Shown one piece after another: positions 1 through 7,681 of a DNA stretch of 10,539 bases. The notes beneath the pieces are model-generated. The model saw only the letters and a program-made list of their open reading frames with translations, did no database searches and had not been told where the DNA came from. The DNA comes from Actinomycetota bacterium (GTDB lineage Bacteria > Cyanobacteriota > Vampirovibrionia > Obscuribacterales > Obscuribacteraceae): assembly GCA_903970355.1 (NCBI GenBank), contig CAJCIF010000264.1:1-10539 (forward strand). The letters run 5' to 3'. The position numbers were made by a program, and so were the translations under genes. Position 1 is the stretch's first letter. The number at the start of each line of letters is the position of its first letter.

Positions 1-1
1 T

Positions 2-1876
2 AATTTCCAATACGGTAATCAATTGGGCGATCCGCTTGCCGGCAATCTCTGGTACAGCGGCAGCACGGCCTTCAGCCAAGATCCGAATAATCCGCTTTAC
101 AGACTGCGCATTGAATCATCGGGAGCTTTTAGAGGCAGCGCAATTGGGCAGTCACCTCCTGTGAAGGACTACACCCATAACAATCGCTGGGATATCAACT
201 CACTTACAAAATTGCAGTACACGATTTCGGAACAAGACGTTATTAGCATGACGCTTGGTATCAACCATACGCTTTTTCAAGTGCCAATCTCTCGCACATC
301 TGCAGCAGCCGGAGTCAATGAAAACCAGCAGGATGCAACGGATTACGTCATCGTCAATTACAAACACAAATTCAAGAAATTTTTTGATGAAGGTAATCTG
401 CACATTTTGAATGCTGTTTATTGGGAAACTTTCCGCAGTCGAACCGCATTTGATCCAACTCCAGTTATAAATGGAGGCCAACCGTTTCAATCGGTATCAC
501 CGCAAGCTCTTCGCTTCGATTACATCTTTTCGGCACAAGGAGATCTCAGAAAGACTTTTCACAAAACTCATTTTCTCAAGTTGGGCTTCTTAAGCGAAGT
601 ACGTCCTGTCTACACCGATTTCAGCGGCACATATTTCAATAATGATCCAACCAGCACGACAGCTCCATACGGAGCCGTAATTAGTCCATTCACAAACGCA
701 CCAGGCGGACCGCAATTTACAAAAAATATGGGTAAATACCATGGCTTCCGCTATGTGCAGAGCGGCTATTTTCAAGATACATGGCGACCACAAACAGGCA
801 TTTTGAAACGACTAACTGTTGATGCCGGTGTGCGTGTCGATGTTTATCACGGTGTATTTGGAAATACCATGCAGGTTGCTGATGCGATCGCAAGCATTCC
901 TGGCGCTGCGCCGTTCAATCTTCAACCATTCCAAACTCAACGTGTGACGGATGCGCAGGTAAGCGGACGATATGGCGGATCTTTCGTACTAGACAAAAAC
1001 ACAGTCATTAGAGGTTCGTATTCAGATCTGTTCATGCCACCAAACGTCGATATATTTTCGACACCACCGAGTGTAGCTGGAGGTCTCGTGAATGGCTATT
1101 TCAACGGACTTGTTGAAAACGTTTACAACGGCACAATCAGACCAATGCGAGCAACGCGTGGACATTTGATCGATACCAGCTTAGAGCGTCAAATTGGACC
1201 GCGCTTTGTCGGAAGAAGCAATCTTTTTTACAAAACACTAGAGAATTACGGTGACTCCGGTGTGATCGGCAATACCACCCTATACAACCGGCAGAGCGTG
1301 GATAAGCAAGAAGCGTATGGTGTTGAAAATCGCTTTGATTTGAAGCCGGATAAGCGTGGTTATGGTTGGAATGGTTTTGTTTCAAACACTATAGCGGTAG
1401 CCTATCTAAGAGGCTCCAAACAAGTCATAGGTGGCATATACGACATTCAAACTACACCTGTAGAGCAGAAGTATCCGGATCACGATCGCCGCATCTCTCT
1501 TAACGCCGGTTTAGGCTATACAACGAGGTTTGGCTGGTGGACGTTAGCAGATTTTCAATTTTTGAGTGGCTTGCAAAACGATTTGCCTGTACCGCCTTAT
1601 CCGCCGCATGCCAGCCGTACACCTGTTCTTGCCACCTTTAACTTCAGTACTGGTTTTAAAATACCCCAAAAGTTAAAGAGGAGTCATCCTTACTTCCCAG
1701 ACGCTATAGATCTGCGCATCCAGAACCTTTTAAACAATCGTGAGGCAACGAACTTAGGCAGTCCATTTCAGGGAACTCGCTATCTGTTACCCTTTAACTT
1801 TCTTGTAGGTTGCAGTTGGAACTTCGGCAAAACGCCGCAACAGCTAGGATCTGCGTCCCCATCAAAACCAATCTAG
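2..1876 (+). CDS. TonB-dependent outer-membrane receptor, C-terminal beta-barrel part (5' end outside window)
   Basis: The reading frame is open from base 2, so the gene begins upstream; the TTG at 23 is not its start. The 624 visible residues alternate short aromatic/polar strands with Gly/Asn/Pro-rich loops, as in a 22-strand TonB-dependent receptor barrel. Recognisable barrel features are YFQDTWRP followed by LTVDAGVRVDVY, a GSFVLDKNTVIRGSYSDLF strand pair, DHDRRISLNAGLGY, and near the end DLRIQNLLNNREA with a closing strand RYLLPFNFLVGCSWNF. The plug domain, TonB box and signal peptide are not visible. The family imports siderophores, cobalamin, glycans or other large solutes across the outer membrane using TonB-ExbBD energy; the substrate cannot be told from the barrel alone. 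The last strand is followed by a 16-residue hydrophilic tail, whereas such proteins usually end on an aromatic residue. pheA follows 78 bp downstream on the same strand with no obvious terminator between them. Confidence 0.85.
   Translation, partial: NFQYGNQLGDPLAGNLWYSGSTAFSQDPNNPLYRLRIESSGAFRGSAIGQSPPVKDYTHNNRWDINSLTKLQYTISEQDVISMTLGINHTLFQVPISRTSAAAGVNENQQDATDYVIVNYKHKFKKFFDEGNLHILNAVYWETFRSRTAFDPTPVINGGQPFQSVSPQALRFDYIFSAQGDLRKTFHKTHFLKLGFLSEVRPVYTDFSGTYFNNDPTSTTAPYGAVISPFTNAPGGPQFTKNMGKYHGFRYVQSGYFQDTWRPQTGILKRLTVDAGVRVDVYHGVFGNTMQVADAIASIPGAAPFNLQPFQTQRVTDAQVSGRYGGSFVLDKNTVIRGSYSDLFMPPNVDIFSTPPSVAGGLVNGYFNGLVENVYNGTIRPMRATRGHLIDTSLERQIGPRFVGRSNLFYKTLENYGDSGVIGNTTLYNRQSVDKQEAYGVENRFDLKPDKRGYGWNGFVSNTIAVAYLRGSKQVIGGIYDIQTTPVEQKYPDHDRRISLNAGLGYTTRFGWWTLADFQFLSGLQNDLPVPPYPPHASRTPVLATFNFSTGFKIPQKLKRSHPYFPDAIDLRIQNLLNNREATNLGSPFQGTRYLLPFNFLVGCSWNFGKTPQQLGSASPSKPI
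884..891. repeat. HIP1 octamer GCGATCGC
   Basis: Exact palindromic octamer inside the TonB-receptor gene. This word is greatly over-represented in many cyanobacterial genomes. Alone it is weak lineage evidence. Confidence 0.4.
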
Positions 1877-1954
1877 ATTTCGTCTAAGGTAGCCTGAAAA
1901 CTTAGTTACAGTAGTCAATGGTAAACTAGCCCAGTCGTTGTGGCGGTAGTCTAA

Positions 1955-2947
1955 GTGCAATCTATTCGAATTGGCTTCCAGGGAGAGCCTGGTGCTTTCA
2001 GCCATCGTGCTTGTCTTGTATTTGTGCAACAGAGTTCTGTTGCGCATAAAGTCGAATTTGTATCGCTTAAAAACTTCGAAGCAGTATTCAACAGTGTCAA
2101 TGACGGTGAATGCGATTTCGGTGCAATTCCACTAGAGAACTCTACCGTTGGTTCGATATTAGGCAATTACGACTTTTTGTGGAAACTCGATGTTGCTATC
2201 GAGGCAGAAATTCTTTTGCCCGTTCGTCATCAGTTAATTGGATTTGCCGGCAGTGATCCCGAAAAACTGCAAGCGATATATTCGCATCCAGCTGCTCTCG
2301 ATCAATGCAGAAATTTCCTCAGATCACTGCCCGAAGCAAGACCTGTTCCATTTTGGGACACTAGCGCTTCGGCTCTCTTTGTGAGGGAATCAGGCAATAA
2401 GCATCTTGCTGCAATCGGTTCTGAATACGCAGCAAACGAAGCCGGTTTGGTTGTGTTGAAAGAGAATGTCGAAGACCATGAAGGCAACAACACCAGATTC
2501 GGTATCGTAAGCAAACAAGGAAGAATCGACTTTAGTGTGCCTAACGGTAACGGCAAACGAAAGTTTCATTCGATGAACACTGAATTCAACGGCTGCCCAG
2601 CCCCATATAAAGTGACATTTGCAGTGCAATTGGCTCACGAACCGGGTTCATTGGCACGATTACTGGCAGCAATCTCCGAGCTAGAGATAAACCTTACGAA
2701 AATCGAGTCTCGTCCTATACCAGAAACTCCGTGGCACTATCGTTTCTTTATCGATTTTGAATTGCCTTCCAGCGAGAAGGACGCAGCCCTGAGAGATGTG
2801 TTGGTATCACATGCGGAAGCCCACAAGTTTCTGGGCAGATATCAAAACTGGAGCGAGCCTTTAGAGGCGAAAGACCTAATGCACGGTGACAACAATTTGA
2901 CCCTGCCAGTAGAACCTGTGCGCGTCAGTGGGCGAGATATCGTATAA
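1955..2947 (+). CDS. pheA: Prephenate dehydratase with C-terminal ACT regulatory domain
   Basis: Converts prephenate to phenylpyruvate, the committed step of phenylalanine synthesis, in the cytoplasm. The start is GTG at 1955: an in-frame TAA lies directly before it (1952-1954), and the conserved N-terminus IRIGFQGEPGAFSH begins at residue 4. The dehydratase domain covers about residues 4-186 and includes IPLENSTVGSI (58-68) and the catalytic NNTRFGIVSK motif (178-187, Thr180 expected to be catalytic). The ACT domain covers about 218-295, with the phenylalanine-site motifs HEPGSLARLL (228-237) and ESRP (251-254), so feedback inhibition by Phe is expected. There is no chorismate mutase domain, so this is a monofunctional enzyme, and that activity must be encoded elsewhere. 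A tail of about 30 residues follows the ACT domain, and its last 24 codons (with the stop) overlap the 3' end of the convergent secreted-protein gene. The ribosome binding site is weak (GGCGG about 10 nt upstream). Confidence 0.95.
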   Translation: MQSIRIGFQGEPGAFSHRACLVFVQQSSVAHKVEFVSLKNFEAVFNSVNDGECDFGAIPLENSTVGSILGNYDFLWKLDVAIEAEILLPVRHQLIGFAGSDPEKLQAIYSHPAALDQCRNFLRSLPEARPVPFWDTSASALFVRESGNKHLAAIGSEYAANEAGLVVLKENVEDHEGNNTRFGIVSKQGRIDFSVPNGNGKRKFHSMNTEFNGCPAPYKVTFAVQLAHEPGSLARLLAAISELEINLTKIESRPIPETPWHYRFFIDFELPSSEKDAALRDVLVSHAEAHKFLGRYQNWSEPLEAKDLMHGDNNLTLPVEPVRVSGRDIV

Positions 2948-3316
2948 GCCAGCCCTAACGGTATAGGTGCCGGGCTTCGAATAGACGTGATATCCAGCCG
3001 TATGGTTCGGTTGGTCGGCTGGTTTTACACCGATGACAGCGGAGTCACCCACGCCGCTATCGTCACCCCAACTAATGTAAAATTGGTCTCCCCATTTGTT
3101 TCGCTGCACGTTTTTCGTTTCCCAGTCGTCCCATGCTTCTTGCAATTCCTTTGGAGTTACGATTCGAACGGAAAGTGGTGCCTTGCCTTCTGTGTGATCC
3201 AGGGTTAGTGCCTCAGTCAAATGCGGATGTGGACTATCATATGCCCTTGCAAACGGGGCTAGAATAAGAGCTGCCAGGGCAATTAAAACTAGCGCTCCTA
3301 ACATCTGCTTTTTCAT
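2876..3316 (-). CDS. Small secreted PKD-like domain protein
   Basis: 146 residues from the chosen start. A Sec signal peptide is clear: MKKQ, then a hydrophobic Leu/Ala core, then a likely cut after ARA before YDSPHPH. The mature part looks like a single immunoglobulin-like PKD domain: GKAPLSVRIV as the first strand, YISWGDDSG (about 80-88) matching the WxFGDGS turn, HVYSKPGTYTVRAGLYD (about 110-126) matching HxYxxPGTYTVxLxxxD, and a final strand GQIVVTV. A helical, Trp-rich insert (EAWDDWETKNVQRNKW) separates the first strand from the rest. PKD domains mediate protein or glycan contacts outside the cytoplasm; no catalytic motif is seen. ATG at 3316 is preferred over ATG at 3322 because a GAGG lies 8 nt before the former but only 2 nt before the latter, and MKK is a typical signal-peptide start. 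The 3' 72 bp overlap the end of pheA on the opposite strand. Confidence 0.78.
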   Translation of the reverse strand: MKKQMLGALVLIALAALILAPFARAYDSPHPHLTEALTLDHTEGKAPLSVRIVTPKELQEAWDDWETKNVQRNKWGDQFYISWGDDSGVGDSAVIGVKPADQPNHTAGYHVYSKPGTYTVRAGLYDISPTDAHRFYWQGQIVVTVH

Positions 3317-3337
3317 GCCCATATCCTCGCAAAGAAG

Positions 3338-3359
3338 TTCTCAGGAGAATCTTATTTTA
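3338..3359 (-). promoter_or_regulatory. Candidate -10 element and short palindrome upstream of the PKD-like gene
   Basis: In the 58-bp gap between the 422-residue gene and the PKD-like gene, the minus strand carries TAAAAT (3359-3354), a good -10 match. Just downstream lies a perfect inverted repeat TTCTC-N2-GAGAA (3338-3349), placed where it would straddle the transcription start. I see no good -35 at 16-18 bp spacing, so the promoter is tentative. The palindrome could be an operator or chance. Confidence 0.25.
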
Positions 3360-3374
3360 GCGCGGTTGATGGCC

Positions 3375-4643
3375 CTAGTGTTTTGTATGAGGACCGTTCC
3401 AATCATGAGAACTTCGTACGAAACGATCGCTCTCTTTCGTTAGAACGTCTGCCTTTTTTAAGTGTTCCATCTCGCTCGGAAATGACCAGGGCCGGGAAGT
3501 TACTTCGTCTTTCGCAGCGTTATAAAAAAGATGCGTCCGATTGTCGCAAAGCGAAAAGAATCGTGAAGGGCAGGAGTACTCCGTGATGCCTGTGCGTTTG
3601 TCATGGCGTTGCCAAAGTGTCATAGGAGATCCTTCAACAATCGACCATCCAGAATCACTCGGAGGTTGAGTGTGTATGGCATCCCGATCTTCTTGTGTCA
3701 TAGGTCTGTACAATTCACCATTTTTTCTTTCCTTCCACCCATGTGCATCAGCGTCACTTCCGGGATTCCTTCTTTCAGAGCCATTATCACCAGCCTTGCA
3801 ATATGACACCAACTCTTCAAATTGCTTATGGAAAGGTGCATACGGACCTGGTGCAAAATTTTCGCCAGAATTTGCAACTGCAAAATTAAGCTGTCTACCA
3901 CCAACAAACTTTTGTATTTCCGTTTGCACATCTTTTAGCACTTTATTGGCTGTTTCTATTGGAGCCGAAATATCGACTTTCGGCAGGTGAAGGGCTGCAT
4001 CTCTACTCAGGGCATTTCCAGCTTTAAATGCATATGCCGTCGTGGCAAGATCAACAGCAGCATTAGCGACTGGCGGTGTGATCTCGTTTCTCATTACGTC
4101 CGTGCTCGCAACAAGTCCGACACTGTCCAAATGACCAATTGAACTTATTGCCTTCGAAAATCTTGTATTACGTTCTTTATGTTCATTCCCAAATAGTTCA
4201 TTCGAACCATTTGCAAGGCCCAATGCCGAACCGACAGCTAACACTCCCAGTCCAATCGGAGGGGCAACTGTTTCCACCAAACCGACTGCGGCACCGCCTA
4301 AAGCATTAGTAATTGTGTCTTTTGCAGATTCAACAGGATGTGTAATGCCATTTTTTAGTTGATCGCCAATACCATATAGTGGTGCACCAGCAAATAAAAT
4401 AGTGCCTTGTCCAATCTGCCGAACCTTTTCTTCACCCAGCAACTTTGCTGCATCCGGTCCGACAACATAAACACCAACCGCCGCGCCTAGATCATTCGGG
4501 CGAACATGCAAGTTGTCGATTTGCTTTTTTCCGTATAGCCGTTCATCTTCAGCCAACATCTTTGAGCATGCTTCTATGGCTTTCTGCTCGCATACTGCTT
4601 TATCCGGCTCGGTATGTGTTACGCCTGAATCCAATCCACTCAT
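3375..4643 (-). CDS. Hypothetical protein, two-part, with Gly/Ala-rich hydrophobic centre
   Basis: 422 residues; I do not recognise the family. The start is well fixed: ATG at 4643 has a strong AAAGGAG 7 nt upstream. There is no N-terminal signal peptide. Residues 1-50 are charged and helical. Residues 55-146 are rich in Gly, Ala and Val (for example GGAAVGLVETVAPPIGLGVL, 116-135) and could be membrane-associated. Residues 189-250 are Ala-rich and helical. After about residue 260 the composition changes: the rest is hydrophilic and rich in Trp, His, Asp, Ser and Arg, with a compact region SGWSIVEGSPMTLWQRHDKR (331-350) followed by TGITEYSCPSRFFSLCDNRT. The shift from a hydrophobic Gly/Ala segment to a polar, Trp/His/Cys-containing C-terminus resembles the plan of some secreted effectors with a variable tip. 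No known toxin or immunity motif is identifiable and no immunity gene is apparent, so that reading is speculative. Confidence 0.8.
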   Translation of the reverse strand: MSGLDSGVTHTEPDKAVCEQKAIEACSKMLAEDERLYGKKQIDNLHVRPNDLGAAVGVYVVGPDAAKLLGEEKVRQIGQGTILFAGAPLYGIGDQLKNGITHPVESAKDTITNALGGAAVGLVETVAPPIGLGVLAVGSALGLANGSNELFGNEHKERNTRFSKAISSIGHLDSVGLVASTDVMRNEITPPVANAAVDLATTAYAFKAGNALSRDAALHLPKVDISAPIETANKVLKDVQTEIQKFVGGRQLNFAVANSGENFAPGPYAPFHKQFEELVSYCKAGDNGSERRNPGSDADAHGWKERKNGELYRPMTQEDRDAIHTQPPSDSGWSIVEGSPMTLWQRHDKRTGITEYSCPSRFFSLCDNRTHLFYNAAKDEVTSRPWSFPSEMEHLKKADVLTKESDRFVRSSHDWNGPHTKH

Positions 4644-4690
4644 TGGTCTACTCCTTTAATTAGCACCGATCCACATGTGCCTTTTCGATG

Positions 4691-4719
4691 AGTAGATTGA
4701 ACTGTGCTATGAGTGGCAA
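4691..4719 (-). promoter_or_regulatory. Candidate sigma70-type promoter of the 422-residue gene
   Basis: On the minus strand TTGCCA (4719-4714) and TCTACT (4696-4691) are separated by exactly 17 bp. They match TTGACA in 5 of 6 and TATAAT in 4 of 6 positions. The predicted start near 4684 would leave a leader of about 40 nt carrying the AAAGGAG ribosome binding site. The element lies in the 107-bp gap after the four-gene operon, so the gene probably has its own promoter. Confidence 0.35.
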
Positions 4720-4750
4720 TGCGGTGACATAGCTAATGGGGAAATTCCCA

Positions 4751-5434
4751 TCACTTCTTTTTAGACTTGTCGTGAACGGGTGCCAAACTGTCCAGAATGT
4801 CTATAGCCATACCGGCATCGTCCATTTTGATAATTGACATGAGTGGAACTTCCGGAAAGTTCTTCTCGTAAGCGATTTTGACCTCACTTGGTTTGAGTCG
4901 TTCAATTTTGGACGTATCGATTCGTTTGTACTTGTTCTGGCCATTAATGGTGGTATCCCAAATAACAACTGGAAGCAATCGCGAATCTATGCCCAGTCTG
5001 TAAACGCCAAGCACAACCTTTTGCATATACTCACTTAGTTGAACATCACGCATAAAAGCCGCCCTAGAATTTTCCACGCAGTCGACTCCGGCTATTTTTG
5101 TTTCATGCAATGGACGCGTTTGTTTTAAGTAAACAAACGGGCGTAGTATCAATGTAGGTGCGCCGTTTTTAACCCAGGTATCGATATCTTCCCAAGCCAT
5201 TTGCTTGGTCTTTCTATTTACTATTTGGACGCGATTATCAGGTTCAATGGCTATAAGATCCATGTCTTGCTTGACGCAGGTACATTTGAAGCGGCCCGGC
5301 TTCATTTGAATAATCATGGGACCTGAAAAATTAGAAATCTGCTCGAGCCGATATGCGTTGCCTTCGCTACTTTGAGCTGGCAGCACACTGGCTAAGATGG
5401 CAAAGATAAGACATGCTAGTTGAATGAGGTTCAT
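4751..5434 (-). CDS. Secreted protein of unknown function, last gene of the operon
   Basis: 227 residues. It begins with a signal peptide (hydrophobic stretch about residues 4-19, likely cut near LPA-QSS). The mature region holds Cys51, Cys53 and Cys119. It has a strand-rich segment about 37-75 (SGPMIIQMKPGRFKC, then LIAIEPDNRVQIVNRKTKQ) whose rhythm recalls LolA/DUF4412-like beta folds, where a charged ligand-free face alternates with hydrophobics; this is only an impression, not a family call. The C-terminus is Lys-rich (DKSKKK). It starts 6 bp after the stop of the TPR gene. GAGGGG, its only ribosome-site candidate, lies inside the end of the TPR gene about 12 nt from the ATG, which suggests translational coupling. 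Together with the TPR protein it gives the operon two exported products. Confidence 0.75.
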   Translation of the reverse strand: MNLIQLACLIFAILASVLPAQSSEGNAYRLEQISNFSGPMIIQMKPGRFKCTCVKQDMDLIAIEPDNRVQIVNRKTKQMAWEDIDTWVKNGAPTLILRPFVYLKQTRPLHETKIAGVDCVENSRAAFMRDVQLSEYMQKVVLGVYRLGIDSRLLPVVIWDTTINGQNKYKRIDTSKIERLKPSEVKIAYEKNFPEVPLMSIIKMDDAGMAIDILDSLAPVHDKSKKK

Positions 5435-5440
5435 ATCTAA

Positions 5441-5986
5441 CTAATACCCCTCTAGCGGAGAATGGACAAGACCAAACGCTCGTTTGTTATCAGATTCGGC
5501 ATTTTCGTTCTTGCCAAGTTTGATATACGCCTTGGCTCTTGTTCTCCAATTCATTGCGTAATCCGGTCTCAAATTGATAGCCGATGTAGCTGTATCAACG
5601 GCCTTTTGAAATTGATTTTGTGCCAGGTAAATGAGGGCCAAGTGCTGGTAGCAAAAACTCAAATACGTGCGTCCGTCATCGTAATCTGAAATCGGTTCTT
5701 TACTTGGCTTGTTGCGTGGATTAAGACGTATGGAGGTATTGAAATCCTCAATTGCTTTAGCATTTTCTTTACTGTCCATATAACACCGTCCACGGTGATA
5801 GTAAGAAACGAAATCTTTCGGGTTGGTTTTGATCTTTTCAGTATATTTTTTGATCCATACGGCTGGATTTCTGGAATCGTGCACGAGAAAGTCAGGCGTG
5901 TCACCAAGATCTTTCGTCTCTTTGGCAAACATTGCTGTTTGGAAAGACGCAAGGATACAAACCAGCAATACGAAACGAATAATCAT
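5441..5986 (-). CDS. Secreted tetratricopeptide-repeat protein
   Basis: 181 residues with a signal peptide (MIIRFVLLVCILASFQTAMFA, likely cut before KETKD). Three TPR-like units follow: about residues 58-91 (DFVSYYHRGRCYMDSKENAKAIEDF and onward, ending LNPRN), 111-143 (YQHLALIYLAQNQFQKAVD and onward, ending LRPDY) and 144-175 (NWRTRAKAYIKLGKNENAE). A loop of about 19 residues separates units 1 and 2. TPR arrays are scaffolds for protein contacts, so this is probably a periplasmic or envelope adaptor; no enzymatic motif is present. It begins 6 bp after the GH57 stop and ends 6 bp before the next gene, so all are expected on one mRNA. The ribosome site is weak (AGAGA 2-6 nt before ATG), again suggesting coupling. 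Confidence 0.85.
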   Translation of the reverse strand: MIIRFVLLVCILASFQTAMFAKETKDLGDTPDFLVHDSRNPAVWIKKYTEKIKTNPKDFVSYYHRGRCYMDSKENAKAIEDFNTSIRLNPRNKPSKEPISDYDDGRTYLSFCYQHLALIYLAQNQFQKAVDTATSAINLRPDYAMNWRTRAKAYIKLGKNENAESDNKRAFGLVHSPLEGY

Positions 5987-5992
5987 TATCTC

Positions 5993-7681
5993 TTACGAGA
6001 TTGCTACAACCGGAGGCATTTCTGCCCGAACTAGCTCGGTAACACTCTTGTCTAACTCAACCGGATACTTCTCACCCAGAATTGTGTAAACGTTTTGAAG
6101 CCTCAGCCTGAACTGCTGATCGAAAACCGAATCATGTGCGGAATTGTTCGGCTCTCCAAACCACCAGAACCAATCACTTCCCTCCGCTGCGTAGATTTCT
6201 TCCCAGGCCCGTTTCTGTGTGTCCTCAGATACCGAGTTTTTCTTCAGATATTCAACGAGAAAGTTGCGTGTTTCACCCAAGAGATCCCAGGCTTTGTTTT
6301 TGAACGGATCGCCAATCCAAATGTGAAAGTCCGAGCCAATCCATGAGCCACTGTGCACATTGTAGAGCTTTGCCGTTGGCGGATTTCTTTCCAGATAATC
6401 ACTTACGGTACAAACGTTAAACGTGCTGTCTTCCGAAAGTCGTCGATAAAGTTCGCGCAAAAATGGATTACCGTCCAGTTCATAGGTTTCCCAGCAATTT
6501 TCGCCATCGAGTGCAATAACAATTACACCCTCGCGGTCCCAATTGAACAATCTTTGCTGGACGTGCTTGAGACGCATATACATTGCTGTCGCCGCTTCAA
6601 TCACACCTCTGCCGCCATATGAGAAACTGAGTTCGTTCGAAAGAACGACTTCTCGGAAGAATATCGTGACCTTTTGATTGCCTACATAAAAGTCATAGGG
6701 TTGGCACAATATTTCGGCGCTGTTTAGATTGCCGTGCTCATCCCGAAAAATATAGTTACCGGTTGTGCGAGACAAAATTGCTTCGTCTAATACAACCCAC
6801 TGCACACCAGTATTTGCGATCAACTCAAGTGCAGCTGGACTGCAAGCCATTTCAGATGGCCACATTCCGCGAGTCTTTCTTCCCATCGCGCTTTCATATG
6901 ATTTCAGACCAGCTTCCAATTGATGGATTGCATCTTCTCGATGGAAATAGAGTTTTTTCGGTAAGGTGCATAAAGGGTTGGAAAGTTTCGCGGCATTCGA
7001 ATCTATCAACAAGGGTAAAATCGGATGGTAATAAGGCGTGGTTGTAACTTCGATTTGCCCTTTCTCTTGCCGTGCTTTATATACTGGCAAGATTTGACGC
7101 ATGAGTTCCCGTTGCATCTCAATGAGAGATTGACGTTGTTCGACAGTGAAATTAGAGCCTTGTGCAATTAGCTCTTTAAGTCCCTTAATGCGATCGCGCC
7201 AAAGTGGATCGAACCAGGCAAGGTTCATCCAGGTTGCCATGTCTGCGAATTCTTGATCGGTAAAATCATGAATCATATGTTCTAAGGAATGTCCGGCTTC
7301 TATGCAGGCGGCACGCTTCTCATAGAGCCTTAGATAAGGCGGATGGACAGCTATTTGCCGATCGTAATTGGCGTGAAATGATTCGGTAAGCAGATATAAT
7401 TTATCCGCTTCGGTATAGGTGGTTGGTGCTTTGCAGGTGAGCAACAACTGCTCATCCACCGCATTGTGGTGCGCATAATCTTCTATTTGTTCCATTAGCG
7501 ATGGCACAAGGTTGAAGGTTTGGCGTACCTTCGGAAAATCGTCCAAAATCTCAACCATGTCCAAATAATCTTTAATGGCATGCAGTCGCACCCATGGCAT
7601 GAGATAGTGCCCGGTAAGCCGATCTTTATAGAGCGGCTGGTGCATGTGCCAAACAAAACAAACTGATAAATGCTCTGTCAA
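5993..7681 (-). CDS. Glycoside hydrolase family 57 (alpha-amylase/amylopullulanase-like, COG1449 type)
   Basis: 562 residues, no signal peptide, so cytoplasmic. GH57 enzymes act on alpha-glucans (amylase, amylopullulanase, 4-alpha-glucanotransferase or branching activity) with a (beta/alpha)7 barrel. Visible family signatures: HMHQPLY (12-18, metal/substrate His of region 1), TTTPYYHPILPLL (213-225), GMWPSE (272-277, Glu277 in the place of the catalytic nucleophile), ALDGENCWE (390-398, Asp392 in the place of the acid/base) and the C-terminal EGSDWFWWFGE (500-510). Both catalytic residues are present, so the enzyme should be active. The precise specificity cannot be read from sequence. The start is TTG at 7681, overlapping the TGA stop of the upstream phosphatase gene (TTGA), with GAGG 7 nt before it. 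The N-terminus LSVCFVWHMHQP fits the family. A role in glycogen or storage-glucan turnover is likely. Confidence 0.93.
   Translation of the reverse strand: MTEHLSVCFVWHMHQPLYKDRLTGHYLMPWVRLHAIKDYLDMVEILDDFPKVRQTFNLVPSLMEQIEDYAHHNAVDEQLLLTCKAPTTYTEADKLYLLTESFHANYDRQIAVHPPYLRLYEKRAACIEAGHSLEHMIHDFTDQEFADMATWMNLAWFDPLWRDRIKGLKELIAQGSNFTVEQRQSLIEMQRELMRQILPVYKARQEKGQIEVTTTPYYHPILPLLIDSNAAKLSNPLCTLPKKLYFHREDAIHQLEAGLKSYESAMGRKTRGMWPSEMACSPAALELIANTGVQWVVLDEAILSRTTGNYIFRDEHGNLNSAEILCQPYDFYVGNQKVTIFFREVVLSNELSFSYGGRGVIEAATAMYMRLKHVQQRLFNWDREGVIVIALDGENCWETYELDGNPFLRELYRRLSEDSTFNVCTVSDYLERNPPTAKLYNVHSGSWIGSDFHIWIGDPFKNKAWDLLGETRNFLVEYLKKNSVSEDTQKRAWEEIYAAEGSDWFWWFGEPNNSAHDSVFDQQFRLRLQNVYTILGEKYPVELDKSVTELVRAEMPPVVAIS
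7190..7197. repeat. HIP1 octamer GCGATCGC
   Basis: Second exact copy, inside the GH57 gene. About 0.16 copies would be expected by chance in 10.5 kb of equal base composition, so two is suggestive but not conclusive. Confidence 0.4.

Noticed and set aside
1883..1904. CTAAG/CTTAG inverted repeat after the TonB receptor gene
   Set aside because: Only 5 bp with a 12-nt loop and no T-tract, so not supported as a terminator.
4736..4751. Hairpin ATGGG/CCCAT at the end of the four-gene operon as a terminator
   Set aside because: The stem is only 5 bp around an A/T loop and is followed on the minus strand by TTAGC, not a T-run. It may be a weak 3' structure, but not a convincing intrinsic terminator.
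5795..6622. Plus-strand ORFs opposite the TPR and GH57 genes
   Set aside because: They are antisense to strongly recognisable protein families and have no family features or ribosome sites of their own.
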